A stretch of 64,000 bases of DNA from Nymphalis io (taxonomy: Eukaryota > Arthropoda > Insecta > Lepidoptera > Nymphalidae). Numbering within the stretch: the first letter of the stretch is position 1; each line of letters opens with the position of its first letter. Below are positions 11,661-22,844 of the stretch, piece by piece. The translations under genes were made by a program, and so were the position numbers. The DNA is taken from contig NC_065898.1 in the NCBI RefSeq assembly GCF_905147045.1, positions 5,580,001-5,644,000 of the forward strand, in the 5' to 3' direction. The notes under the pieces are model-generated. The model did no database searches. It was not told the origin of the DNA and saw only the letters and a program-made list of their open reading frames with translations.

Positions 11661-11762
11661 TATAAGTGATCTTCAGACATGATCTAAGTTTAATACCCAC
11701 TTAGCTACCTCTGCTTGGATGGGGGGATACTATTATATTAATAAACAATATCTTAATTGAAA

Positions 11763-12059
11763 CTGGTGGTAGGGCTATGTGCAAGTTCGCCTAGATAGGT
11801 ACCACCCACTCATCAGATATTCTACAAACCGCAAAACAGGAGTACTTGGTATTGTTGTGTTCCAATTTTAAGGGTGAGTGAGCCAGTGTAATTATAGGCA
11901 CAAGGAACATAACATCTTATTACCCAAGGTTGGTGGTGAATTGCCGATGCAAGCGTTGGTTAACATTTATTTCAATGCCTATGTCTATGGGCGGTGGTGA
12001 CCACTTACCATCAGGTGGGCCATTTGTTCGTCCTTCGTTCGTCCTTATCTATAAAAAAA
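11763..12059 (+). repeat. Family A retroposon, nearly full length
   Basis: Starts CTGGTGGTAGGGCTATGTGC, keeps the whole body, and ends GACCACTTACCATCAGGTGG..TATAAAAAAA. It carries a local duplication of TTCGTCC in the tail. It lies only about 250 bp downstream of another copy in the same orientation. Confidence 0.9.
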
Positions 12060-12072
12060 GGATTCATCATTC

Positions 12073-12103
12073 AAGACGGATCACCGTATATCAGTTTTTA
12101 CAA
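12073..12103 (+). repeat. 31-bp exact direct repeat, copy 1
   Basis: AAGACGGATCACCGTATATC followed by AGTTTTTACAA; identical to 13280-13310. Immediately downstream of a family A retroposon. Confidence 0.95.
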
Positions 12104-12250
12104 TACCCGAGTGAGTAGCGAAGTGACTGCTAAAAGCATAACACAACTGTTTGCACTTGCAGCATTTGTATTATTTAAAAATGGAATCACATTACCCTTA
12201 CTAATATTTTAGTAATTTACGTATCAACCTCTAAATATTGTTTAGAAGAT

Positions 12251-12313
12251 GATTAGTTTAACAATGTTGACTTCTTCTTTTGAATGTGAAATCAATTATG
12301 TCAGAAAGAGAGA
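12251..12313 (+). repeat. Single arm of family F
   Basis: GATTAGTTTAACAATGTTGA, CTTCTTCTTTTGAATGTGAA and TCAGAAAGAG match the left arm of the foldback element at 14.55 kb. No partner arm lies adjacent. Confidence 0.75.
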
Positions 12314-13279
12314 GTAAAACACCCACAAAACGACGTTTATAATGATAAGTACTGCCGTTAATCGTATTTAGTAAAAATTTCACTGAAAAAATGTTTATTG
12401 AAGCTCTTATTTTAATACAGTATAAGTGTGTAAATATGCGCATAAAATATATTGCGTGTAAGTGATAGTATGTGTTGGATTCAGCGATGCATGTCATTGC
12501 TGACTCATTCATCTTTAGCAGTAAAGCTCGTCACAGACCGTATGAATTTTTTTTTTCGAATAGTCGTATCTCACCAGACGTGCTGTATCTTTTTTATTAT
12601 TTGGATGTTTTTATATACAGGGACTATCAAAATCTAAATTTTAGGATTTAGGTACAAGTATTCATTGGATTCTAGTATGAAAACTTCTTCATTGACTCGG
12701 AATATTGGGTGCCAGTTGTCCTTTTGGTCTATTTGGTTATTCTGATCATGATGGGTCATCTCTATTATCGGTCGTCATTTCAAGGCCCAGAATCACATTT
12801 GTAATCCCCGTTCCGTTCCGTTTTCGTTCTATGGAGGTAGATATTACAATATAATATTTTATCTTAAGATAAATAATCTCTTATTACTTATAATAAGTTA
12901 ATAAAACATTTCAATTTACACACAGTAGCGATAATATTTGAAGTAATAATATCTTAACAATTTAACTTTTATATTAAGATACAAAAAAGTGTCCACGTTA
13001 TTAAAAATGTGTGATAACTTAGAACGACATACTTTTTGTATTATTGTATCCTAACATTCATGATTATAATAATTACATCTACATCACTTGCTTAACACAG
13101 TAATAAAATCTATTGTAAAACATAATTGTAATGGTTTTGTTGTAAACTTTTAAACGTGATATCTCAAATAAGGTATTGTATTAGTACATACGTACATTAG
13201 TATTATGACCGGAATTAAAATATAAATTTTAAATATATTTTAACATTGTAGAAATAAGTCTAAGGTGCAATTCTTACTT

Positions 13280-13310
13280 AAGACGGATCACCGTATATCA
13301 GTTTTTACAA
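13280..13310 (+). repeat. 31-bp exact direct repeat, copy 2
   Basis: Same 31 bases as at 12073-12103, about 1.2 kb apart. The sequence diverges on either side, so it is not a long recent duplication. Confidence 0.95.
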
Positions 13311-13420
13311 CGCCAAGTGCGTTCATCGTTTTTAATCGGAGTAAGCATTGAATTGTTGTTCTTTTCATTTTTTTTTATTGACTGTAATAAGTGAATTTAA
13401 CGCTCAAACTCAATCTATAG

Positions 13421-13568
13421 TAATATTATAAATTCGTAAGTAATCCGTCTATGCGTTACGCTTTTAAGGCTAAACCGCTGAACCGATTTTCATGATATTT
13501 GATATGAAGCGAGCTTGAATTCCAAGGACGGACAAAAGCTACTTTTTTATACCTGACATCTGGCAGAG
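13421..13568 (+). mobile_element. Family E Helitron-like element, 5' part
   Basis: TAATATTATAAATTCGTAAG, ACGCTTTTAAGGCTAAACCG, CTGAACCGATTTTCATGATA. No CTAGT terminus at the expected end. Confidence 0.65.
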
Positions 13569-14552
13569 GAGACTAGCTTTCTAGTATTTAATTTAGAAAG
13601 TTCGATGTACAAAATATGTATTTATAATAAATATAAGACGTCATAAGAAACCCTGTTTTGTTACCGTTGTGTGTCGGAGGAAAATCTGAGACACGTCCCG
13701 CATGTAAACCGCAGTCAAGGACCGTGGCTAATTAACTTCCGAAGCCCGTTATAACTTGGTCTACCTCGGGCACTATAGCATACAATTCGAAGTCCCTAAA
13801 GTGCTCCGATGATACATAAATTTTACAACACAAACACACAACCTCTTACACAAAATCTTAATAACATTACACTCAATTCGGTTCTTACGAGCACTTTTGA
13901 ATTTTTATAAGATTTAATTAAATTTAAAGTAACTAATTCCGAATGTATTTTGTAGCTAGAATATTTTCATCTAAATAAAATACATCGAGAAATATAATGT
14001 ATCTGATGATTTTGGCATTTTTAATACGTAAAGTATTTGATAATTTTTATATATAATAAATTCGTTGATATTCGTCAATAGTGTGGTTGAAACAGCAAGC
14101 AAGCGTTTGCCCAGTACAAGCATATGCGTATTTTATGCGTTACTACATTAAAGCTAAATATCTTGAAATTTTTCACCAGACGAGTAAATGGGCTTCCTGT
14201 GTCACCTCCTTTCATTACAGTGTAAGAAATATGATCCATTCCAAGTATCATCCATATATCATAAGATGTTTCACTTTTACTGTAAAAACACTGGCTCAGT
14301 ACCACTTCACCGCGATAAAATGACTGACGTGCACAGAGCACTACAGCCAGAGAAATTTCATTCATTCCATTCATTCACCTCGTTAGGTAATCATTATCCC
14401 TTGACACAGAGTAACCTTTGCGTGTTCACTAGTAGATAATTTGTTATTCAAATACGTGCATCTAATTAACTCTTAAGTATTTACTTAGCAAGAAAACGAT
14501 TATCAGCAGTGTTATTCTGTAATTCACTTACATATAAATAAACGTTATTCAG
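13569..14552. other. Non-coding DNA with a GC-richer part
   Basis: 13640-13820 is more GC-rich (TGTGTGTCGGAGGAAAATCT, CTACCTCGGGCACTATAGC) but shows no recognisable element. Overlapping short frames around 14.1-14.4 kb on both strands have no domain. Confidence 0.5.
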
Positions 14553-14717
14553 CGGATTTATTTAAACAATGCTGTGTCTTCTTCTTTCGAATGTCAAATC
14601 AATAATGAACGAAAGAGATAAATCATTGTTTAACTAAACTAAAGGCCGTAATTTCACTCTTTCGATTATCATTGATTTGACATTTAAAAGAAGAAGACAG
14701 CATTTTTAACTAATCCG
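14553..14717. mobile_element. Foldback MITE (family F), 165 bp
   Basis: The left arm, starting CGGATTTATTTAAACAATGC and running to GAACGAAAGAG, pairs with the right arm, starting CTCTTTCGATTATCATTGAT and ending TTAACTAATCCG. Each arm is about 62 nt with roughly 85% pairing; about 40 nt lies between. No coding potential. The exact TSD is unclear, since the outer bases GGATT..AATCC are themselves part of the palindrome. Confidence 0.85.
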
Positions 14718-15265
14718 TTCTAAGCAACATTTATAAGTAAAGCCGTAATTACTTGTAAAGGAATTTGTTCCATTTTTAAATTAATACCAATTTCGCACGT
14801 TTAAACGACAGGCGTTCTATTCTGTAAGATGTCACTTCGTATATCACTCGTGAAATGCTTAAAACCGATTTGTGTATGATAATCTATTTTGTTGCGTATC
14901 TCCTTATGTGCTTTAATAACTATAGTAAATCGCATATAAGTATCTGACATTTCACGATCGTATTCAACGGTGAGTTTCAAGTTTGTTCTTATAGAATAGC
15001 ACTATATGAGAAATAGTGATCGGCACGCGACTGACTCGATAAATAAATTTAACTAATCTTGAGTTTTTTTTTGTTAAATAATAAATAATGAAACGAGTGA
15101 GTTTTATAAAATCATTTTCGAAATATAAAATAGTTTATTTAGCTAAATGTAAACAAATATACTGTATTTTATAAAATGTTAATTGTTTATTATAATTACT
15201 GCTATAATTTTGATTACATTACTTATAATTTTATGGAATTTACATTTAGGATACGTTGTTCAGTA

Positions 15266-15328
15266 ACACTCTTTCTGTCATCATAGATTTGACATTCGAA
15301 AGAAGAAGACAGCATTGCTTAACTAATC
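15266..15328 (-). repeat. Single arm of family F, inverted
   Basis: CACTCTTTCTGTCATCATAG, TTTGACATTCGAAAGAAGAA, GACAGCATTGCTTAACTAAT is the reverse complement of the arm at 12251-12313. Together they bracket about 3 kb containing the complete foldback element. Confidence 0.75.
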
Positions 15329-15690
15329 ACCCCGAAAAGAAATTTTATTAAAAAAAGCATTTATATTTTATATTAAACTAAACTCAATTTATGAAAAATT
15401 AACAACCTATCATTATTATATTAAAATTTAAAGCGATATTAGGTACAAATATTATTATCAAAATTTGATTAAATATTAAGCAGACATTCACCTGACAAAG
15501 TTAGTCTAAGGTCCTAAGTTCTAAGTATTTTGACCTCCCTTTACGCAAAGTGATATTAATAACACTAGAAAGTTGAGGCACCTGCACGTTTCAAAAAGAT
15601 TTTGCTCGCTACACTTTCAAATTAGTTTTAGCAATTTTTCGTATATGATCGTTGTTTTAAGATAAATATTTCAATTAAATTCAAGGGTCG

Positions 15691-15899
15691 GCCATCTTTT
15701 TTTTATTGAATATAACAGACTCGTAAATTGGACTAAAATTTTATGTCCCTTGTGCTTGTAGTTACACTGCCTTACTCGCTCTTAATATCGAAACACAATA
15801 CTCAGTTTTGCTATTTAACGGTATAATAAATAATAAGTGGTTGGTACCTCCCAAACGGAATTCCATAAAGCGTTATGGAATAAAGCCCTACCATCAAGT
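15691..15899 (-). repeat. Family A retroposon, internally deleted
   Basis: On the minus strand: TGATGGTAGGGCTTTATTCC at the 5' end and GCACAAGGGACATAAAATTT near the 3' end, followed by a diverged A tail (T-run 15697-15704). The CATCAGGTGG core is lost. Confidence 0.75.
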
Positions 15900-16700
15900 G
15901 ACATAATGGTGATATCGGTGATGATGATATCCTTGCGTAGTTATATACTATGGTATATATGGCACATATGGCTGAAGATAAAATTATTTTAAAATGGTTA
16001 AGACATTGTTTCTATATTTAAATTCATAAATAGATATTTCACAAGCGGATTTTCAATATTATTAAACTCGTGGTCTATACAAATAAAAATATATACTTAG
16101 ATATAACAAAAAACAGAATAAATAAATACCTGGTATTTTTTATATTTTTTTTAACTAAAACACGATATGTTTTTTTAAATATCGAATATCGGAATGTGTA
16201 ATCTCCACGAATCGCGAAATGTTGAATGAATTTTAATAAAAATATATTCAACGTATACTGTTTTTTTATTCTCAAGCATGATATTCTCGAGAAACAAATC
16301 AAATAAAAATATAACTTTATCAAGTAGGCTCTCAAACTTTTAAAGTAAAAACGTACCTAAACCTCAAACAGCTTATCTCAACCAGCAAGAATCTATGTAA
16401 CAATTGAAAATACATCGTCAACTATGCGCATTTAAATGAATGTAAGTATATAACCCATTTTCACACTTTTTTATCATTTATATAATCTTGTATTGACGTT
16501 TAAAAATATTTGCGGAATTGTATTATAGAAACGAATACCCCAGGCAGTATGTATTGACTTAGCGGGGACAAAAACTCGATCTTAAAGTTTTTGGTTTCTT
16601 TTTATGTTCTTACAACATAATTAAAGAATTTAATATTAGAGGTACACAATATGTTACACGTTGAATAGTCTTCCCCCGGTAAATTGTGAAACACGGGTGA
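15900..16700. other. AT-rich non-coding DNA
   Basis: Nothing recognised. Confidence 0.6.
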
Positions 16701-17026
16701 CAGCCGAGATGGCCTAGTGGTTAGAACGCGTGAATCTTAATTGATTGTCGTAGGTTCAAATCCGGGCAAGCACCACTGAATTTTCATGGGCTTAATTTGT
16801 GTTTATAATTCATTTCGTGCTTGACGGTGGAGGAAAACATCGTGTGGAAACATGTATGTGTCTAATTTTATTGAAATTCTGCCACATGTCTCTTCTACCG
16901 ACCCGCATTGGAGCAGCGTGGTGGAATAAGCTCCAAACCTTCTTACTCATGGGGGAGAGGAGGCCTTAGTATTAGCCCAGCAGTGAGACAATAACAGGCT
17001 GTTACTTAAAGCTGAAAGCTGAAGTT
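16701..17026 (+). repeat. tRNA-derived SINE, family B (Metulj-like), full length
   Basis: The head shows a pol III A box (TGGCCTAGTGGTTAGAACGC) and B box (GTAGGTTCAAATCC). The body follows: CACTGAATTTTCATGGGCTT, GGAGGAAAACATCGTGTGG, GGAGCAGCGTGGTGGAATAA, TAGCCCAGCAGTGAGACA. It ends GGCTGTTACTTAAAGCTGAA. I recognise this as the widespread nymphalid Metulj-type SINE. The tail has AAGCTGAAAGCTGAAG rather than the GTTACG repeats of other copies. Confidence 0.93.
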
Positions 17027-17799
17027 GGAGTGTCAGTCATCTTGTGCTTATCTATCTATTTTAATGTCCTTTTATATACCGATTTAGCCTAAACATTTAA
17101 TCAAAAATACTTTAGATATATATTCAATACGAGTAAATATTTAAATTATTAGGTTAAAAAGTTATTTTGAAATCCCAGACATACACTTAAATTTTATTTA
17201 TTTGTATAGATGAAAATATAAAAGCATTTTTTTATCTATTTATCTTGATTACTTGGAAGTGAAATCAAACGGGCACATTTTATTATTTTAATTAAAATAG
17301 CCTACAAAATAAAATATTACAGCGTAGTTAAAATATAGCAAGCTTAATCGATTTTTTTATTCAAACCTTATTTTAGGAAATATTTCATATAAAAACATTG
17401 AAATGAAAAAGGTAGTCGGCTCAGGAATCGATTTCGGCGGCCTTCTAAGCTATTAATTTTGGAAACATTAAGGTGATACCATACTGGCGAAAAGTTTTTA
17501 GTTATATAAAAATATATTTTATATTATATTCTTAAAATAATTTTCATAAAAATAATTACACGGTATGTTATTTTACTGGTAAAGTACTAGTAAGCCATAA
17601 GAAACAGTTTTTATTATGTAAAAAATCCGTTGGTATCTAAATAATAAACGTTAAAAAATTATGGTTCCGACATTAAAAATACGTCGAATATCGATATGAC
17701 ATGTATATTAAATCGACAACATTATGGCATCCTCTCTTTAATAGCAGGAACCATAATCAGCATCATATTGAGCATTCATAGATATACGCATGATAAAGT
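17027..17799. other. AT-rich non-coding DNA
   Basis: Nothing recognised. Confidence 0.6.
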
Positions 17800-17970
17800 A
17801 ACAGGCAGCCCTTTTGAGGACAAGTTTTGTAGCCAATGCAGGTTGGCTACACATGTGGCAGATTTACATCCGATACACGTAACATGCAGGTTTGCTCGCG
17901 ATGTTTTCATTCGCCGCCGTGCTCTAGACGAGTTATACATCCACGAAAATTCAGTAATGTTTGCCTGAAG
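17800..17970 (-). repeat. Family B SINE, decayed fragment
   Basis: Complement of CTGAATTTTCGTGGATGTAT, then the complement of GATGTTTTCATTCGCCG and ACATGTGGCAGATTTACAT. Confidence 0.75.
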
Positions 17971-18524
17971 CAACACGTAAGATTCGCGTGTTCTAAGCCA
18001 TCTAGTCTCGTATGATAAGAAACATTTCATAATAGTAATATCTTAAATTATCCTTAAATTACACTAACATTAATAAACTATATCCAGTGATTTTATTAGC
18101 TTAAATTAAGTCTAAGATAGCATTAGTTTAGTTAAACAAAGTAGCGTGGAATAATTTGTATTGCATGTCCTAGTATTATTCATTTGATTATGACAAGTTT
18201 GTAATCACAATGAGAATGTTTGTAATGTATTAATGCTAATAACATTGTATTAATAATTATGTATTTACAAGACCGACAACCTGTTAAATGTAACATGATA
18301 GAAATTGAGATAAAGTTTATATTAAAATGTCTGCCACAGACTTCCATTATAGTGGTAGGTAATATTATTAAGAAGTAATTTAAGTTTATTAATATCTCAT
18401 TTTAAAGTTATAACAGTTTGTTCGTTTTCTAAAAATCTTAATTGTGGCATTTTCTATTAAAGATTTTCGTTTCGAATATTCTAGAATCACATGCGTGCAG
18501 CATATGTACGTATTTAACGTAATT

Positions 18525-18822
18525 ACTGGTGGTAGGGCTTTGTGCAAGCTCGTCTGGGTAGGTACCACCCACTCATCAGATATTCTACCGCAAAACAGCA
18601 ATACTTGATATTGTTGTGTTCCGGTTTGAAGGGTGAGTGAGCCAGTGTAATTACAGGCACAAGGGACATAAAATCTTAGTTCCCAAGGTTGGTGGCGCAT
18701 TGGATATGTAAGCGATGGTTGACATTTCTTACAATGCCAATGTCTAAGAGCGTTGGTGACCACTTACCATCAGGTGGCCCATATGCTCGTCCGCCTTCCT
18801 ATTCTATAAAAAAAAAAAAAAA
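18525..18822 (+). repeat. Family A retroposon, full length, young
   Basis: Complete copy from ACTGGTGGTAGGGCTTTGTG to TTCCTATTCTATAAAAAA. By eye it differs from the copy at 55433-55726 at only a few positions over about 285 bp. A minus-strand frame runs across the element but is not a gene: the same peptide recurs in the other copy purely because the DNA is repeated. Confidence 0.93.
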
Positions 18823-20167
18823 GTATGCGCGAGGGTTCGTGTGAATGTGCGTGAGTGTGCGCATGTGCGTGAGAATTTTTCTTTTGTGTATCATATATAG
18901 TGCACGAATAATTATATCAACTTCGAACTAATTGAAACCGACGTGTATTTACATAATTAATAACTGATACAGTATTTTATTCATTTCGATTTAGCAGTCT
19001 CGACTGATCTATTTTTATAGTATTTAATCCCGTATAGTGAGAAGACAAGTTAATGTGGGTAAATAAAATTTAAAAAAGACTCATTTTTTACGGTTCATAG
19101 CAAAAACTACAAGTTCATTTTAAATGAAACCTTGAAATAATTTTAAATTACAGCATCATTACGGATACATAATTTACGCATATATTATATACTTCCTAAC
19201 AAGCCATTTTTTTAAATTTGGCTTAAAAATAACCTTTTTTAAACGCTATTTTTTTTAGCTATCACGGACAAAGGAAAACTTATTATGGATATTGATCACA
19301 AATATGTCCACATAATATAAAAGCATACTAGACATTAAGTATCCCCTAATATATTCTTTACTGTACGTTTATCTTTATTCGACAGTTGACAGTTGATTGT
19401 ACAAATTATGTAAAACATTATTTAATTAAACGGTTTGTATAAATTTATCATCTTAAAGCTAGATGCATAATCTCTCAACCTGTATTAGGGTTTACCCTTT
19501 ATAACTCACTGCTATCGGTTGTTGCACCCACGAATTTGGCTCTAAGTTTCAAAGTTTAGTTAGTTGGCAGCAGGCTATGTCTAGACAAGTTTTAGATTTA
19601 CGATGCCCACTCCGCGTAGGAGCCGTTGGCCTCGGATAAACTCCTTGTTATTAAATTAGTCGATAATAACGTAAGCGACTGTTTTTGAACGAAAAATTTA
19701 AACCGATTTAGAACGTTATTTTTAAATGCTGAACCATTTTTAAAAATTAAAAAAAAAAAACATTGCGCAAAAACCTCAGCACTAAGTTCCTATTATTAAA
19801 CATAAATTTAAATATACGTTCTGAAACATAAGTCGACTTATATTTATGCAAGTAACACATTTATGATTTTAAAATGCTTGCACATAAGTTAATAAAACAT
19901 AAAAAGCTGAAGTCGCATTAAAATTCCTGTACATTGTGCGGGTTGAACGGAGCTAAAGCACTTGTGAAGCAAAACAAATTGCTTTTGACGCGATGAAAAA
20001 ATAATTATTACCTATGCTTAAAGGTCATTAACTTCATCATAATATTCATATAATTAAATTAATTTTCACTTCAATGCCTGTAGTTAAATAAGTATCGATC
20101 GAGACAACATTAAACTCGCTGTTATAAACTTAGATTGAAACTATTGGCCTTTTATTAGATTTAATTT
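18823..20167. other. AT-rich non-coding DNA
   Basis: Begins with a GT-rich stretch (about 18835-18870) behind the SINE A tail. 19500-19650 is a little richer in GC but unrecognised. Confidence 0.55.
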
Positions 20168-20177
20168 TCAAAGAATC

Positions 20178-20438
20178 CGTAACCGTAACAGCCTGTGAAT
20201 GTCCCACTGCTGGGCTAAAGGCCTCCTCTCCTCTTTTTGAGGAGAAGGTTTGGAGCTTATTCCACCACGCTGCTCCAATGCGGGTTGGTAGAATTCACAT
20301 GTGGCAGAACTTCAGTGAAATTAGACACATGCAGGTTTCCTCACGATGTTTTCCTTCACCGTAAAGCACGAGATGAATTATAATCACAAATTAAGCACAT
20401 GAAAATTCAGTGGTGCTTGCCCGGGTTTGAACCCACGA
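20178..20438 (-). repeat. Family B SINE, 5'-truncated, 10-bp TSD
   Basis: Minus-strand copy ending GGCTGTTACGGTTACG and starting within the B-box region (GTGGGTTCAAACCCGG). It is flanked by TCAAAGAATC at 20168-20177 and 20439-20448. The body is well conserved, indicating a fairly recent insertion. Confidence 0.92.
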
Positions 20439-21210
20439 TCAAAGAATCGAAATCGATTAAAAATTTGAAAATTATTTCGATATCATTCAATCGATCATTA
20501 TAATTTTGAATTAAAAAGTCCATAGTTTTTCTACACACGCCGACTAAATATTTAATATTAATTATTCTTAGTATTTAAAAAAAAAATTATAACTAAAAAA
20601 ATAAAAACAAAATTAGACCGCTTCTTATTAAGTAGCAGTTAAAATCATCACCAGTTGAAATAATAATAACAGAAGTGCATCATTAAATTGTTCCCGAAGG
20701 CAACGCGATTCCCATTATTTTTACTCGTTTTAAAAGAGGCGACTGATTTTTATATCGAATGTGTCTTTTATTTTTTAAGCGGAACAAAACCATTATTTAT
20801 AATTATTTTGATGTTGCCATATTATAAACACGGCAATAATTCCTTATTCTATTATTATTTTTGGTCATTTTCTAGGTAATATTTTTGGATTACAACAGTT
20901 ATTATTTTACTTAAACTATAAAATGGCACATTATTAGATTTGGTTTATTGTGTGAAAAGTCTTTTAAAACTTTTTAGAATGGTAAATACTAGATGGACAA
21001 TTTTAACAATTTGAGAGCACAAGCGTAGGCCACTGTAGGTGTTGTAGAAAACCACGTAAGACCAAAATAAAGTGTACTTAAATGAAACTTGCGAAGGCGT
21101 CATTGATTTGAATAATTGACAAACTATCGTATACTTGTGAAATCACATTTTATGTTCCCATTTAAATAAGCAATAAATAAAATATATCAAACCAATTTTT
21201 AAGGTAATCC

Positions 21211-21345
21211 TTACTAATATTATAATTGCGAAAGCGAATTTGTTTACTACGCTTTCACGCCTTAACTACTCTACCGTGTTAACAGACGTACAAAAAAGGA
21301 GAGAGTACCTAAAACCCCCAAAAAATTTAATGATAAAAGCCTGTC
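21211..21345 (+). mobile_element. Family E Helitron-like fragment
   Basis: ACTAATATTATAATTGCGAA, then TACGCTTTCACGCCTTAACT. The remainder is diverged. Confidence 0.55.
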
Positions 21346-21602
21346 TGTAAATTTTTTGAAGACAACCGCCACATAATGTAATAATTTTTGTTTTAATATT
21401 GGACATGCCCAGCCCGCTACCGTGGGTTGAATTGGTAGGGTCGTATTTTGAGGAGCCTCAGGCCAAAACTGTCGGGATCGTGCCTGCTACATTCTTAAGA
21501 TAGCTTGTACTTCATATGAATTACGTATAATAAAATATCACTTGTATATAATGGCTAAAAATAGGACCCAATTGTATTTTATCACAGTAATCAAATTATT
21601 CT

Positions 21603-21762
21603 AACTATTATTATCAATGCGAAAGTGAGGTTCAATCTTACTGATTATCATGAGATTTTGGATACACATACGTCAGCGATTCAGAAAAGGACATACATAT
21701 ATGCACAACACCTAAACCCCCATTTAAACGCGAACGAATCCGCGGACAGAAATTAGTTTGTA
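21603..21762 (+). mobile_element. Family E Helitron-like element, decayed
   Basis: ATTATTATCAATGCGAAAGT at the 5' end and CGCGAACGAATCCGCGGACA followed by GAAATTAGT at the 3' end. It lies about 260 bp downstream of another family E fragment in the same orientation. Confidence 0.5.
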
Positions 21763-22758
21763 TAATAAAACCTTTTTCTATAAATAGCTTTTTTTACTCT
21801 ATAATTTTAAATGAAGCAAGTAATATATAATAAAAAATACGCTCTTAGTGAATATTCTCTTTATGGTTGTTTGTGTAAAATTTGCATCATAAGTGTTTGT
21901 TATGCATTAAAGTCCCAGTGTTTACGAGGTCTCGTATGAAATACCCGTTTAGTTTTTAAGTATCTCTCAATATTTTAGGGTTAAAGCGCAATTTGCATGG
22001 CTGTATTAATTGTCAAATATATGCTAATGGACACTAAATTAGCATGCGTTTTTATTAAAGACGATTCAAGTTGTTATCTTAAAGATAGACGATTTTATTT
22101 GCTCACATTAAATTATATCTTATTTAATGAAATTAAAAAGAACATTTTTTTTTCTTGATTCACAGAAACTGACAAAACACATTTTAATCTATGTATAGAA
22201 TACTAGGTACCCTTACAAACAATAGATTTTAGGAGGTTTAATATACGTAAAATCCAAACTGACAAATGTTTTTATCTCATCTATTATTGAGCTCTTCTAA
22301 TATCATGTTCATACACAATTTTAAACAGTTATTCTTTAAGAGTAGGACAACAGATGCTTACCTTGCATGGTTTAACACGAAATGAAAAGGTTTAAAAACA
22401 AAATACCAGATCCCTCGAGCTAATTTATCGTAGGTATGCATTAGATAATTTTGAAGCTTGAACATTTGGATACATCTCATCAGCATATTTTCACTCGCCC
22501 AATAAAAACGATAACGACTCCACTTATCCTAATTTGAAGCACTTATAAATATGAGTTTTCGGTCTTTGATTCCAGCGTCAATTTAAGGCCTATGTATGTA
22601 CTATATATATGTATGTATATATGATTACGTTTCTTGTTGCTTATTTTCGGTAAGTGTCACTTTTGAAATTTTCATAGTAAAGGATTTTTTTGTAATTTGA
22701 TTTAATATTATCAGAGCCAAATATATATAATAATGGATAGTATAGAAATCGCGTTTCC

Positions 22759-22844
22759 AAATCTGAGCAACCATCGTTGAATTTTCAAGTTGCGTTTTGT
22801 GTTTATATACATCTTCGTGTTTTTAACGAAGGAATACATCAAGG
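22759..22844 (+). repeat. Family B SINE fragment
   Basis: GAGCAACCATCGTTGAATTT, then GTTTTGTGTTTATATACATC and AACGAAGGAATACATCAAGG parallel the family B centre. Confidence 0.55.

Noticed and set aside
16701..16772. tRNA-like gene with A and B boxes
   Set aside because: It is the head of a Metulj-like SINE; it cannot fold into a full tRNA and continues into the SINE body.
18389..18763. 124-codon minus-strand ORF sharing a long peptide with an ORF at 55552-55752
   Set aside because: Both frames lie across copies of the family A retroposon; shared protein sequence simply reflects repeated DNA, with no start conservation or domain.
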